Below, one piece after another: positions 37,896-49,171 of a stretch of 64,000 bases of DNA; position 1 is the first letter of the stretch; each line of letters opens with the position of its first letter. Origin of the DNA: Amoebidium appalachense (lineage: Eukaryota > Ichthyosporea); contig CAVNZM010000002.1 in NCBI GenBank assembly GCA_963693365.1, forward strand, positions 496,001 through 560,000, in the 5' to 3' direction. A program made the position numbers and the translations under genes. The notes beneath the pieces were generated by a model. It worked only from the letters and a program-made list of their open reading frames with translations. It was not told the origin of the DNA and ran no database searches.

Positions 37896-37967
<72 letters not shown>

Positions 37968-38535
37968 GCTGCGCCAGTCTGCAGCCCTCCTTCCCTTCTC
38001 CGCATATCTCGGGTCCCCGTCCTCCTCACTGCCCTCCTCCATCCCCCCACTGTTGCCATTCTCCTGCCCCCCCTCTGACGTCATCGTGTCAGACTCCTCC
38101 GGTTCAGATCGCGCCGATCCATTTTCAGGGCTGCAATCTCCAAGCGATGGCTGCGATCCAAGTGTAATCGTGGGCAGGCGGTAGTTCCTAAAAATAGCGT
38201 CCAATTGCTGCCCTGTAATCGTGGCGGGGTCCACGTTCCCGAAATCGCTATTCTGGGTGGTTTCAACCACATCGCACTCCATCATCAGGGGGAGGGCCAT
38301 GGCGGGGTCTCGAATTTGCGGGGATGGGGGGGTTTGAGAATTTCGGACCAGGGTGTGAAAATGATTGAGTAGGTCGTCGACCTGGGTCACCCCCAGAGGC
38401 ACTACGGGGGCACTTGGACCAGACACTGGGGTGGTGTGTGTGTGGTCACGGTAGGAGCGGAGGGTCTCGGCTAGGTGCGGGTAGTTGTCTGTAGGGAAGA
38501 AGGGGGGGTTAGAACAGGTAGGTGTCTGGGTGGGG

Positions 38536-38587
<52 letters not shown>

Positions 38588-38716
38588 GGTAAAGAAGTTG
38601 TCTGTGAGGGGGTTTTAAAACAGGTAGGGACACACTGTGGCACAGTTGCAGGCACACGGTCAGTGCTGGGGCAGGAAGCAGTACTATTCATGCTCATGGA
38701 GAAGGAAGTGGGAAGT

Positions 38717-38809
<93 letters not shown>

Positions 38810-38894
38810 CGCGTTGCGTGTGTGTGTGTGTGTGTGAGTCCGTGCGCGTGTGCATGTGTGTGTGAGTGCGTGTTGAGAAAGGGAGACTGGGACG

Positions 38895-38932
<38 letters not shown>

Positions 38933-39006
38933 GGGGGGGGAGGGGGACGCGGGAAGCAGAGACAACACACCTGCTACATGCCCGGGGAAATCCGCACTCT
39001 TCTGCA

Positions 39007-39040
<34 letters not shown>

Positions 39041-39042
39041 CC

Positions 39043-39073
<31 letters not shown>

Positions 39074-39437
39074 ACGTGCACGTGCAATCCTCTCCAGCAC
39101 GTGCTCCACCCCCCCCACCCCCGCCGCCACCATTCTCTCCCCGTCCTGTGTCCTGTGCTCTGCCTCGCTCATGGTGTGGCACACAAAGTGGTCAAAATCG
39201 GGCACGTTGGGTGAACCGTGGAGCCTGTCTCGGTAGCAGAGCGGTCTGGGGGGGGGTATGTGTTAGAGCGTGGGATGTGAAAAGTGTTAGGAATATGGAA
39301 CGAAAAAAACGAAAAGGAAGTAGAAAAAGTGCTGGCAGGAAGGACTTGAAGAGAACTGCAATTACAAAAAAAAAAAAAAAAAAAAAAAAAAATGATTTTT
39401 ACCCTACGTGTGGGAAGCAGAGGGAAAGGGGGAAAGT

Positions 39438-39472
<35 letters not shown>

Positions 39473-40344
39473 TGAATGCGGAACACGGTACGAAGTACGC
39501 ATACACGAAGGACACATGCAAAGGCAAACATTCAAGTATGCAACATAGCCATGCGCACAGTATGCGTCATAAGCAGAGCCCATCCTCAGGGAGGGCCCAA
39601 GTCATCAATTGCGTCTGAGTTTCGACCCCTTAGCCCGCGTATATACGACTCTCCAACTCAGACAGCAGCATCAACTGAACTTGGGAGGGTCAACCCGTCT
39701 TGATCAAAGACGAGCAGGGTTGCTTATGCAAGCAAGGTGAGCAAAACGGTGAATATGTGTGTGCAAACTGATGCAGTGCAGCGGAAAATGTGTATGTGCT
39801 TACAGATGCACGACACAGAGCAACCATGCCCGGTTGCATGGAAGTAAAGGGGGGGGGGGGGGGGGGGGGGGGGGGGGAGGATCAAGGAGCAGTAGTGGGG
39901 TAAGGTTGGCAGGCAGAGGAAAAGGGGAACCAGGGGGGGATCCAATATGGGGGGCCATGTGTGTTGTGCCCATGTGCTCTTGTGTGTGCATGTCAGCGCG
40001 CATGGTGTGTGTGTGTGCGCACCTGGATGTGTGTGTGTGAGCACGTGTGCGCATGGGCATGCATGTCAGTGTGTGTGTGATTGTGTCTGTGTGTGTGTGT
40101 GTACGCGCGCGCCTGTTTTGTGTGCATGTTACTAGAATGAAAGTACACACGTGTTTGTGTTTCGTCTGAGCATGCGCTCACACAAACAACTATTAGACAC
40201 GTGCACACGGCACATTCGTATACACACACAAGAGTATATTCACGTGCGGACACACACACACACAAAAGCACACACAAGTACACATACAGCGTGCATTAAC
40301 ATAATCACATATACACACAGGGTATTCGAGACATGCACAGTACG

Positions 40345-40402
<58 letters not shown>

Positions 40403-40457
40403 ACGCACACACACACACACACACACATCCGCGAGCGCACACACACGCACGTTAACA

Positions 40458-40540
<83 letters not shown>

Positions 40541-42162
40541 CAGCGGCTCGTCCCCCACGACTATGACACAGCTGCACAGTGCCAGGCTGTCCGTGCTTGT
40601 GATTGGCTCCTCGCTGTCGCTGTACAGTCTTGCCTTCCTATTGGCTGTGCCGTACACTGCCTCGTGACACTGCGACGCTACATCTTCAATCGTGGTGTTG
40701 GGCTGAACAAGGGGGAAGAGGGGGGGGGGGGGGGGAAGAGGGGGAGGGGAGGGGGGGAAGGGAAGGGGGGGGGGGGGGGGGGGTATGGGGAACGGGTAAG
40801 TGAGTATTTACAAGGAGGAATATAGAGACACGACCAAGTGTGCACGTGTGAACGTGTGTTCATGTATGAATGGAAGTGTGCATGTGTGTGCCTGTGCATA
40901 AATGTATGCATATGTTTATGTGCGAGTGTTCAGAACACACATGATGTGCGTGCATTGGTTTAAAGGGGGATAGGTAGAGCAGAAGGGGACAACCGTGAGA
41001 AGTGACTGAGAATCGCAGATTCGGCACATGCCCACGTTTGTGCAAAAGACTTGGATCCACCCACACCAAGTATGTACATGCCTGTGTGAGAGCATGCCAT
41101 GTTTGCATGTTCGTTTCAGTTCAACTTGTTGGTATATAGAGAAGCGCATGAAAGGAGAACGAATGCATGTGCCGGCAAAAGTCTTCCGTCTATTGACCTC
41201 GTTAAAAGACCCCGCTCCCTCGTCATAGGAAACACAGAATAGTCTGCCCGTCCGCTTGCCCCTATTTACCTCCTGGTGATGCAAGATGCCACGTGCCAAC
41301 TTAAAAATTCAATGAGAACAAGAACATGCATTATGCAGAACCTGTCCCACCCCTCACCGGCAACAGATGAACAGAGGGTTACTTGTCCCTGCACATCTTC
41401 AAACTCTCTCTGCCGGTCTACTGTCTCCCTCCCTCCCTCACACAATTCCACGCATTCATTCCCCTACCCCATCACCTCCAACCTCAAACAACCGCACCCA
41501 CCCACCTGCAGTGTTGCTGTATACGGCACAGCACCAGAAACATCAGGTCTCCCCGTATTTGGAAACAGGGTGAGCGGTAGGTCTATCGACACATACCCGT
41601 GCAGCCCTGTGTGCGTGCCTGTCAGTACAGTGAAATGCAAGCTTTTAACATCTGCCCAAAAAATCCAATGCACAAGCACACAAAAACGTGCATATGGAGC
41701 AACGCATTGGTGGCAAGTGTCCTAGCACAAGACAACTAACATGCAGACTGTGTGGACCACACCCACGAAAACTAAACTCTGTGCACACCTCTTACCACCT
41801 CTTGTGCATGCAGGCACCCACAGCACAGCATACCCCAAAGCATACATGCGCACACACCCATTCTCACCGCCACCCCCTCCCCCTCCCTCCCCACACTCTT
41901 CCTCTCACACAAGCACACACACACATACAAAAACGCACGTGAACACATGTAAGTATGAACTCACGTACATACGCACACACAAACCGCTGCATGCACGCGC
42001 ACAGAAAAACGTGCACGCACACACACACACACAAAAGCCCCCCCGTGCATGCAAACACGCAAACACACATAAAGGCTACACCCACACACCGTTTCCTCTG
42101 TCGCCCAGCAGCCCGGCCAGGCCGTGGGGTTGGGGCTGCACAAGACTCTGTCCGAGCTCCAT
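31851..42162 (-). CDS. bHLH-leucine zipper transcription factor with a PAS-like C-terminal region, about 11 exons
   Basis: Exons on the minus strand: 42162-42090, 41651-41506, tentative microexons 41409-41383 and 41299-41270, then 40702-40539, 39245-38971, 38488-37966, 37310-37154, 36691-36587, 33699-33539, 31998-31851. Phases agree at every junction; the sum is 602 aa. The N-terminal 240 residues match nothing I know and include an Ala-Gln dipeptide run of about 12 units, encoded by a CTGTGC hexamer array. An acidic Glu/Gly/Asp stretch precedes the basic helix-loop-helix (about residues 397-450): EKGRRAADWRSR, REKIRKSLRDLKVSVPG, LSKAEIFRRAADFLD. A leucine-rich coiled coil follows (LSAQLEQLQADTERL). 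The last about 100 residues look like a PAS fold (VVFVDHQWEIAFGRPREAVIGR, then TWFAFRGDGQLLAFLTTIQPV). A Mondo/Mlx-type tail is an alternative for this end. Nuclear DNA binding as a dimer is expected; the ligand or partner is unknown. The junction after 36587 could be 3 nt shorter. Confidence 0.78.
32844..33222 (-). repeat. Dispersed repeat plus flank, near-identical to 39471-39850
   Basis: About 380 bp match the second copy with only a handful of differences, including 110 bp beyond the repeat itself. A partial plus-strand copy (32706-32758) lies just upstream. Confidence 0.9.
33236..33345 (-). repeat. Dispersed repeat, short copy
   Basis: Core only, with poly-G on the plus strand directly at its 3' side (33223-33238). 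Confidence 0.85.
33850..34270. repeat. Diverged tandem duplication of about 150 bp
   Basis: Segments at about 33855-34015 and 34118-34270 share, in order, CAGATCCA...CCAGTC.TGA.GTAAG, GATTGGTTCCC, TCGGCAT/TCGACATC and TGTACATTTTATGC. They are diverged direct copies. Confidence 0.5.
34354..34717 (+). repeat. Left copy of a direct repeat flanking a LINE-like fragment
   Basis: It shares long blocks with 35669-36005, for example GGCAACGGTAAACATATGAT and GATATTGCATAGATCGGGTG, in the same order. The copies have clearly diverged, so the duplication is old. It lies in the large intron between the zipper exon and the PAS-like exon of the bHLH gene. Confidence 0.7.
34720..35567 (+). pseudogene. Degenerate LINE-like reverse transcriptase C-terminal fragment
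   Basis: Two overlapping frames, about 34735-35190 and 35145-35567, together resemble the region after the reverse transcriptase core of non-LTR retrotransposons. The first has GLPPARQRMNELGLRF and a following LPSYHPLL, like the conserved GLPSL..RR...RL...LP..HPL block. The second has a CCHC-type knuckle, CHFCAEPFSRKHLDRC. No catalytic YxDD motif or endonuclease is present, and the frame changes between the two parts, so it cannot make an active enzyme. It lies inside an intron of the bHLH gene on the opposite strand. I infer a truncated insertion; assignment to a LINE clade is not possible by eye. Confidence 0.5.
35669..36005 (+). repeat. Right copy of the direct repeat flanking the LINE-like fragment
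   Basis: It begins shortly after the second frame of the fragment and a run of AATAAA/ATAAAATAAA at about 35637-35662. Its order of conserved blocks matches 34354-34717. It may be the 3' UTR of the element or a pseudo-LTR. Confidence 0.65.
36288..36535. repeat. 24-bp minisatellite, about 10 units
   Basis: The unit GCATGCACATGCACGTGTAT plus ATCT/ATCC is repeated head to tail with one or two substitutions per unit. It lies in an intron of the bHLH gene. The His/Val-rich frame across it is an artefact of a unit length divisible by three. Confidence 0.9.
38719..38807. repeat. (GT)n microsatellite
   Basis: About 44 uninterrupted GT units in an intron of the bHLH gene. Confidence 0.95.
39471..39850 (-). 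repeat. Dispersed repeat plus flank, near-identical to 32844-33222
   Basis: This is a second recent copy in another intron of the same bHLH gene. Both copies are bounded on one side by poly-G and on the other by the sequence GGTTGCATGGAAGTAAAG followed by poly-G. Confidence 0.9.
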
Positions 42163-43110
42163 GGCGTGCGCTGGATGTAAAACCACCTCTCTTTCCGTAT
42201 GCACATGCATCCACCTATAGACACGCGTACAATCGTGTCTGTGTGCGTACTAAAGCTTCCTTATCTCTTGAAGAAGGCTCAACGGTGTAGCAGTGGCCAA
42301 ACTGGAGTTGAATGTCTATCCCTAACTGGTTTCTAAAAAAACACGCAAAAGCAAGAACAGCACACCCACACGTGCACACCAACAACAAGTATGTTGAAGG
42401 AAGACACAGTAAACCCCTGAGTAATGTTGTGCCTGTGCGTGTGGTAAAGCCGCCTGCCCCTCAGCTAAACGCTTCGAAACAGCCGCCATTCAGGCTCGGA
42501 GCTCATGAGACTGTGGCCAGGACTGAGTAGCCCTCAGTACTGTCCTGTGATAGATATGATGGAGGTTTACAGCTCTCCAATATAAAGCAGAATAGTAAGG
42601 CAAGAGTAAGAGAGCTGGTAATTGTATATTTCTGTAATAAATCTTTTGCTTAGATGATTTTTGTGTGTGTTTTTTTTGTGGTGAGTGAAGTAATTGCTAA
42701 TATCACAAGACCCCTTTCACTTCATTAGGTTTGGAGACATTAAAGAGTACGACCCTATTCGAGGAAAGCCAGAAGACTAAAAATAGAACATGACATCATA
42801 TTAGCCTCATCGAAAATGCTTTTCCGATTGGGAGAGAGCGAGTTAAAAGGAATACCAAGAGAGCGAAGCAGACAAACACTGCTATTCGGGCGTAAACTGA
42901 ATTGGTCAGAGGTTACCTGCGCGTGTTTCCACAGAAATATCCGTTATAATTCTCATTTATTTATCTTTGAAACCCTAATAAACTATTGAAAAAATAATAT
43001 GGTAAATCAACTCCCTGTACACTGTTGCCAAATCGCTTCTGTAAAGGACAAGATCATAGGGACGTGGGTGCTCCCAGCATCAAGCAACAATGTTTTGCCC
43101 TGCTCCAAGG

Positions 43111-43152
43111 CCAATCAGTATGCCGGGAACACCCCGCGCCACCAACTATAAA
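43111..43152 (+). promoter_or_regulatory. Core promoter of the secreted cysteine-rich protein gene
   Basis: CCAAT at 43111-43115 is followed by TATAAAAG at 43147-43154, about 140 nt before the start codon. This is the clearest classical CCAAT-plus-TATA pair in the window and suggests a strongly or conditionally expressed gene. Confidence 0.6.
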
Positions 43153-43290
43153 AGCAGAACCTTCAGTGTTTTCGCACCAAACCACACTGTGCTCTTAGGC
43201 GCATTCCAAAACACAGTCACCAAGCGGATTTCTTAGCCTTAACTCAACTGCGGACACTCGAAAGTAAGGGATTTTTTACCCTTTTTCAAT

Positions 43291-45069
43291 ATGGCGAAGA
43301 CCCGCATGGCGCTAGTCGCCACCCTCCTCTTCACCGGCTCCGCATACGGCGCTTTTCTTGAAGGTGAGAACCAAAGCTCAGGCGACAGCTCCACCCCAAC
43401 CTCAGTTTCCTCAAATCCCAACGATGTTTTCCCTGGTGTGCCTCAGGCACCTTCAAATTCGGATGGGCAGGCGGCCCAGTTTCCAGGTAGTGTAGCCATG
43501 CCTGGCATGCAAGGTGATGGAGAGGACACAGAGAACGACGGAGATAGTGACGACGGCTCCTCCTCTCCCTCCTTCCCCGGTGTCCCCAGTATCAACACCA
43601 TGCCCCCCATGGACAACAACCAGGGCCCATCCATGCCCAACAATGGCGACTACCAGGCCCCTGGTGGGATGATTGACATCATCATTAGCGACATGCCCAT
43701 GGGCGCTACTGATCCAAACGACGAGGGCCCAGACGAGGAGCCAGACATGCCCATGTTTCCCTCTGGCCCACAGGCAGGCAATTACCCCGCTGGTGCACCG
43801 AGCAACCTCGACGACATGTTCCAAATCATCAACGAGGCAGTCAACTCCATGCTCGGTAGCGGCGCAAATAGCAATGGGCCCGATGGTAAATGGCCCTCAA
43901 TTGTAAAGGGCGGCAACAGCAACCCCTACAAGTACCCGGGCCTGGGAGGCTACCTGAAGGGTGAATCACGTGAGCTGGCGAAGAACTGCACACGTGCCAT
44001 GGACGCTGCATGCAACTGCACGTCGACTGGGGGCATGCGCTGTGCCAAGGAGTGCTGGTTCGACGAGGCAAAGATTGACAATGCCGTTGCGGAGGGCTGC
44101 CCTGTGCTGAGCTGCCACCGTGCCACGCTCAAGCACTGCGACACGTGCTTCAATGCCCGCACATTCCGCATCAACGCCACGTGCATTGCTGAGTGCGATC
44201 TGACAAAGACTAAGGTGTGTACTCTCGGCCCCTCCGCCCTCCTCCCCTTTCATACGTTTCCTCCCTGTTTCTGTTTAGTTTTTGGAAGTCTGGGTAGCAA
44301 ATACTATTGAATGTCTCGATTCCTTTTCTTTTTCTTTCTTTCTTTCTTTCTTTTTTTTTTTTTTCTTTTGTTGATCGCGGCCTGAGCAGCGAAGAATGGG
44401 CAACGTGACTTTCGAATCCTGTGCTTCTGTAGTGTGACGGAATAGCCCTTCGGAGCCACACAGTGAAAAATTTGAATATGCAAAAACAGGTAGCAAACAA
44501 GGTCCTCTTCAACCCAAACTAACCATCGCATGCAATCACAGGAACTGATCGACGGGGGCTGCACCAAGCTCCAATGCCGCATGGCCACCAACCAGACCTG
44601 CACCCCAATTTGCAACGATGAGTGTGCCGATCTGTGCTCCGATTCCGCCACCACCACTGCCTCTGCCCCGACCCCTACGCCCGAAACCATACCTGCCGGC
44701 AGTACCGAACCTGCCACGCGCCACTGGGGCCATAATGGGCCAGCAGACATGATCATTGGGTGGGGTGACATGGGCCCAGCTAGTGACGAGCAGGCTGCAT
44801 TGGTTAAGGCCTATAAGTGCGCCGTGTGCACTGACAGGTGCTTTAGGAATTGCCGCCGTGACAATGCTGAGGCCCTTAACAAGCAGGGCTGCCAGCTTAA
44901 GGTGCACGCACGCCCTAGCACCACTGCAGACAGGCCCCTTAAACCCACAGCCACTGTAGTTGAGAGTGTGACTATCACGGAGAGTATCGTACAGACGGCG
45001 GCTGCTGCTGCTCCCCCTTCAAGTGCCGCCCCTGCTTTCCCCACGGCAATTGAGACACCCACTGCTTAG
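43291..45069 (+). CDS. Secreted cysteine-rich protein of unknown function, 2 exons
   Basis: Exons 43291-44214 and 44542-45069 join in phase 0 (gtgtgt donor, acag acceptor) to give 483 aa. The N-terminus MAKTRMALVATLLFTGSAYGA is a typical signal peptide. Residues about 22-225 are acidic and rich in Pro, Gly, Ser, Asn and Met, with low complexity. Two cysteine-rich blocks follow: one at about 232-305, with paired Cys and N-glycosylation sites NCT, NCT and NAT, and one at about 309-345 plus about 395-422. The two are separated by a Thr/Pro/Ala spacer, and the tail is Thr/Ala/Pro-rich. There is no transmembrane segment or clear GPI signal. The spacing of Cys (CNCTSTGGMRCAKECW, then CDTC, CIAEC, CTPICNDECADLC) suggests a repeated disulfide module. 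I do not recognise the family. A cell-wall or extracellular matrix protein fits the composition, but that is an inference. Confidence 0.85.
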
Positions 45070-46910
45070 TGGGTGGGTGGAATTTGTGGAAAATTGCTGG
45101 GATATAATACACGGGAGAGTGCGAGTTGGGTACCGCAGGCCGGTGCATGCGCTCCTGGTTGAGCGCTAATTATTTTTGATAGTAGCAACCAGTGGTTGTT
45201 TGGTACAACATAAAAGTAGATATAAACGGTATTAGATATACCGGATAGTTTTAGGTGTGCCTGCCGCAGGCGGCTGTGTGCAAACAGTACATAGGTATTA
45301 CGTGACTGGTGAGGCCGGCCTCCACCAAGGGGAAGAGAAGCCACCGTACAGCAGGCCCTCTTACCCCACACTTGGATCGAAAAATAAGTTGAAACAAATC
45401 GCAACGTAATTGTGTGTGTGTGCGTGTGTGTGGTGTGTGTTTTCAAGTTTTGTGTTTGTGTGCTGGTGCGTCGGCGTGCCGCCATCTGCTTGCGTGTGTG
45501 TGGCGTGTGCACGAGCGCGCGCGCGTGTGCGTGCATGTGTGTGTGTGTGTGTGCGCGCGCGCGCGCACGCGCAGGCGCGTGCGAGTGTGCTTGTGTGCTT
45601 TTGTGCGTGCACGTGCGCGTGTTTAGGTGTGTTTGTGTCGGTGCCGGTGGGTGGGTGAATGTTGGTGTTGGTGGGTGAGTGTGTGTGTGATGTGTTTTCT
45701 TAGTTCTATAGGCCCTCCATCAGCTTACTGTATATCAAACTCAACCCAGAAGAATTCGTGTTGAAGGGGGGAGGGAAGCAGGGGGGGGGGGGGGGGGGGG
45801 AAGGGGGGAGGGGGGAGGGGGGGAAGGGGGGGGGGAGGTGGAGGGGGGCTGATCTGAGGTTTCGGTCTAAGAGTGAGAGAGCAAGGCACCTGGCAAAGTT
45901 GTGCATATATGCAGCTGTTCGAGTGGCATAGGTCGATGTATGCCTGTGGGGAAGGCAGTGAATGGGGGTAGGCAGGTGGGGGCGCTTGGGGGGGGGGGGG
46001 GGGGGGGGGGGAGGGGGCGGGGAAAGGGGGGGTGGCGGGGATGGGGGGGCGGGAGGAAGGGGGGGGAGGGGGGGGAGTGATGGAGGGGAGAGGGGGGGGG
46101 GGGGTTGACCTTTCACTGCAATCATGTGACTACACTGACCAATCACCTGCAACAACCCCATATTCATAATTTGTTTGGAGAGTCGGTTGGAAGGAAGCCC
46201 AGTTGTATAGTGCTTACAAACTAGTAGTAGCAATGCAAAAGAAACAGTGGTTGGCGAGTATGGGCCTCTTAGTGTGGGAGGCCGAAGAATTTAATGGATA
46301 CTGTTATTGTAGGAAAAGGCTTCAGTTTTGGAAGGGGTTGCACTGTATTCAACTCTGACAGTGTGCGTCTGTGTGATGAAAATTAAGTGTTGTGGGGGAG
46401 CCGGGGAGAGGGCGGGGGGAGGGAGGGGGGAGGTGTGTGTGTTTTGGCCCGGAGAGGGGGGTAGGCGGGGGGAGGGGGGGGAGGGGGGGGAGGCGGATGG
46501 GGGTAAGGGCAGGGTTGTGTGCGTGTGGTTGGGGGCGGGGGCAGGGGAAGGGGGTGGGAGGGGGGGGGGGGGGGGGGGGGGACTCTGACGTTTTTTTTTT
46601 TTTTTATTATTATTTTTTTTTTTTTTATGTGTAGGCTTGCCAGGTTTGGGAAAAGAAATAGAGCAATCACGTCAGCAAATGAGCCTCAAGAATCAAACAC
46701 AAGTTCTTGTTTCAGTGAGACCAAATGACCAATAGCTCTCAGTCACATCTGTGACCTGTCAACCCCCCCCCTCTTCCCCCCCATTTCCCCCCCCTATACT
46801 GGAAAAATTCTGCACAATGTCATATCGTCTGTGAAAAGATCACACGTGTATGTACTGGCAATACTACTGCATGCTCATGTGCATATGTGTGTTCAACCCC
46901 GCCCCCCCCC

Positions 46911-46944
<34 letters not shown>

Positions 46945-47450
46945 CCTCCCGCCATCATCCTACGGCTCCTCATACCCCACTGTAGGCCTGTGTGTTCATG
47001 TCCGGCTGTATGCATGTGTGTTTTGGTGTGTCGTTTTACAAGCTGTTCTGTGTGTGCTAATGCGTAGATATTCACATCTACACGTGTGCATTTTCGTGCC
47101 ATGTGTATGTGTGCACGCATGCATGTACATGCAAACTCTGGCGATGTGCCACGAAGGGCTGGATGTGCTCGTGTGTAAGGGATGCCAGTGGGTGCGCAAG
47201 GGAGGGGGGAGGAGGGGGAGGGAGGGGGTTGAGAGGGAGTACAGGTGTTGGGGGTCGTGTTATTTGAATAAAAGTTTAGAAGTCCACTGATGCGGTTGTC
47301 TCTCAAAGCCACAGTTACCCACCCCCCACTCCCCCCACTCCTCCTCCTCCTCGTTCCTTCCCCCCCCGGGCCCTCCTCCCCCCCCCCCCCCCCTCCCCCC
47401 CCTCCCCCTCCCCCCCCCCCCCCCCCCCCCCCCGGGGGCCACCACCACCA

Positions 47451-47508
<58 letters not shown>

Positions 47509-48401
47509 ACAACCACCACTTTTTCCCACCTTTCTGGCCATGGGGCCTCCCATTTCTTTCAGGTCCTTCTTCTTCTTCTTCTTCTTCTTCTTCTTCTTCT
47601 TCTTCTTCTTCTTCTTCTTCTTCTTCTTCTTTTTTTTTTTTTTTTTTTTTAAGCCCTTTTTTTGTGCTGGTGGCGGCGGAGAAGGGAAAAGGGAAAGGGA
47701 AAAAGGGGGGAGGGGGGGAGGGTAGGGAGGAGGGGGAGGGGGGGAGGGGGGGGGGTTGTACTTAAAAACGTAGGCAAGCAGCACATACCCACTAGTGATG
47801 CTGGGGCAAAGACGATTTTTCTCTCTCACGAGGATCCCCGGCGTGCCGTCTTCAAACCCCCCCCCCCCCCCCCATCCCGCCTGTGCCCCCCCCCCCCCCC
47901 CCTCCCCCCTCCCCTTTCTTCTGTTCGTTGTCTGTCTCAAACCGCAACTCCCCCTCCCCCCTTCCCCCCCCCTCCCCCGCCACCTCTCTTATCTGATGCA
48001 TACACGTGCATGCATGCATCACAAGAGCACACACCATGACTTGCACAAACACACACACATACACACCGAAACACTGTGACACACAACTTGTGACACACAC
48101 ACAGACGCGCATGATAGCACATGCCCACGCACCCCCTAACGTACACACACACATACACACAGACATGAACAGTTTCACACACGAACACATGTGGCGAAAT
48201 GAGCTCGGTCTCTAAAGGGCGGGGGCAGGGGCGGGAGGAGGGGGGAGGGGGGTGGGGGTGGGGGTGGGAGGATCTGATGATTGGGTGGTATTTGGGTTAG
48301 GGTGGGTGGGTGGGTGGGGGGGGGGGGGGGGGGGGGGTGGGGGTGGGGGGGGGGGGGGGGAGTGATTCGGGAATTGGAGAGGCCACCGTCATGCTGAAAA
48401 T

Positions 48402-48474
<73 letters not shown>

Positions 48475-49171
48475 CCATCCTCCCCCCTTCCTTCCATCCT
48501 GTTCCCCCCTCCCCACCCCCACCCCCCAACACCCCGCCATGCACCCGAGTTCCAAAAGCCGTTGAAGAGTACATCATAAGTGTCCTTGTTTGTGCGAATT
48601 CATGTTCGTGTTCGTGGCACTTGAATGACTTGCTGGACTTGATTTGATGCAGTGACTGGCGGCCAGTGCACGTGACACGAAGTCGAAAATCGAAATGCCA
48701 AAGAATGCATCTTATCTTTGTTTACCTCCAAACGATTGGCCAATAGAACGAGGCTGGTAAAGATGTAGATTCGTCTGATAACGAATGTCGTCAAGCAAGG
48801 CGTTATATATAGCTATGCATCTGTAGATGTACATGCACAGTAGGGCACTCAAAAATTATGAATCGTAATAAAACACGCTTATATAATTGTAATAAGAGCC
48901 ACTTTTTGTTTGCAGCGGTTTGTCGCAGAATTTGGTGAATATGAACTGGAAAGTGATGTACAGCATATTTTGCCCTCCTCTAATCCAAAGGTATATAACA
49001 GTAGAGGACTCGAAGTTCAACCAGTCAGTGTACTGAGCTGGGCAGTCGCAAGTGAAGTTCACTTGACTGCACCACGTGGTAAATCGGCATATGCAAAAAA
49101 ACCCAACCCAATGCTAACAGCTATAACGCCATAAGGCACATTGCTAATAACCATAACGCCATAGAAGCAAG
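45070..49171. repeat. 4.1-kb low-complexity intergenic block
   Basis: It contains (TG)n/(CG)-rich DNA at 45410-45690, poly-G blocks at 45781-46105 and 46385-46580, poly-C at 46915-46942 and 47377-47433, (CA)n at 47453-47503, a (TTC)n array of about 24 units at 47564-47629, and poly-C at 48404-48444. Possible isolated exons cannot be confirmed: minus-strand coding-like bits near 47789-47855 and 47523-47565, and a plus-strand piece 48912-48992 with an acceptor (tttgcag) and a gtatat donor. I leave them uncalled. Confidence 0.6.

Noticed and set aside
39300-39470. Possible exon with Lys/Arg-rich frame
   Set aside because: No splice sites in the right phase for the bHLH gene; poly-A and poly-G tracts dominate.
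47523-47855. Possible minus-strand exons (KKDLKEMGGPMARK and FEDGTPGILVREKNR)
   Set aside because: Donor-like sites exist, but acceptors lie in poly-G or a TTC array and the phases cannot be checked. A plus-strand reading of the second piece looks equally plausible.
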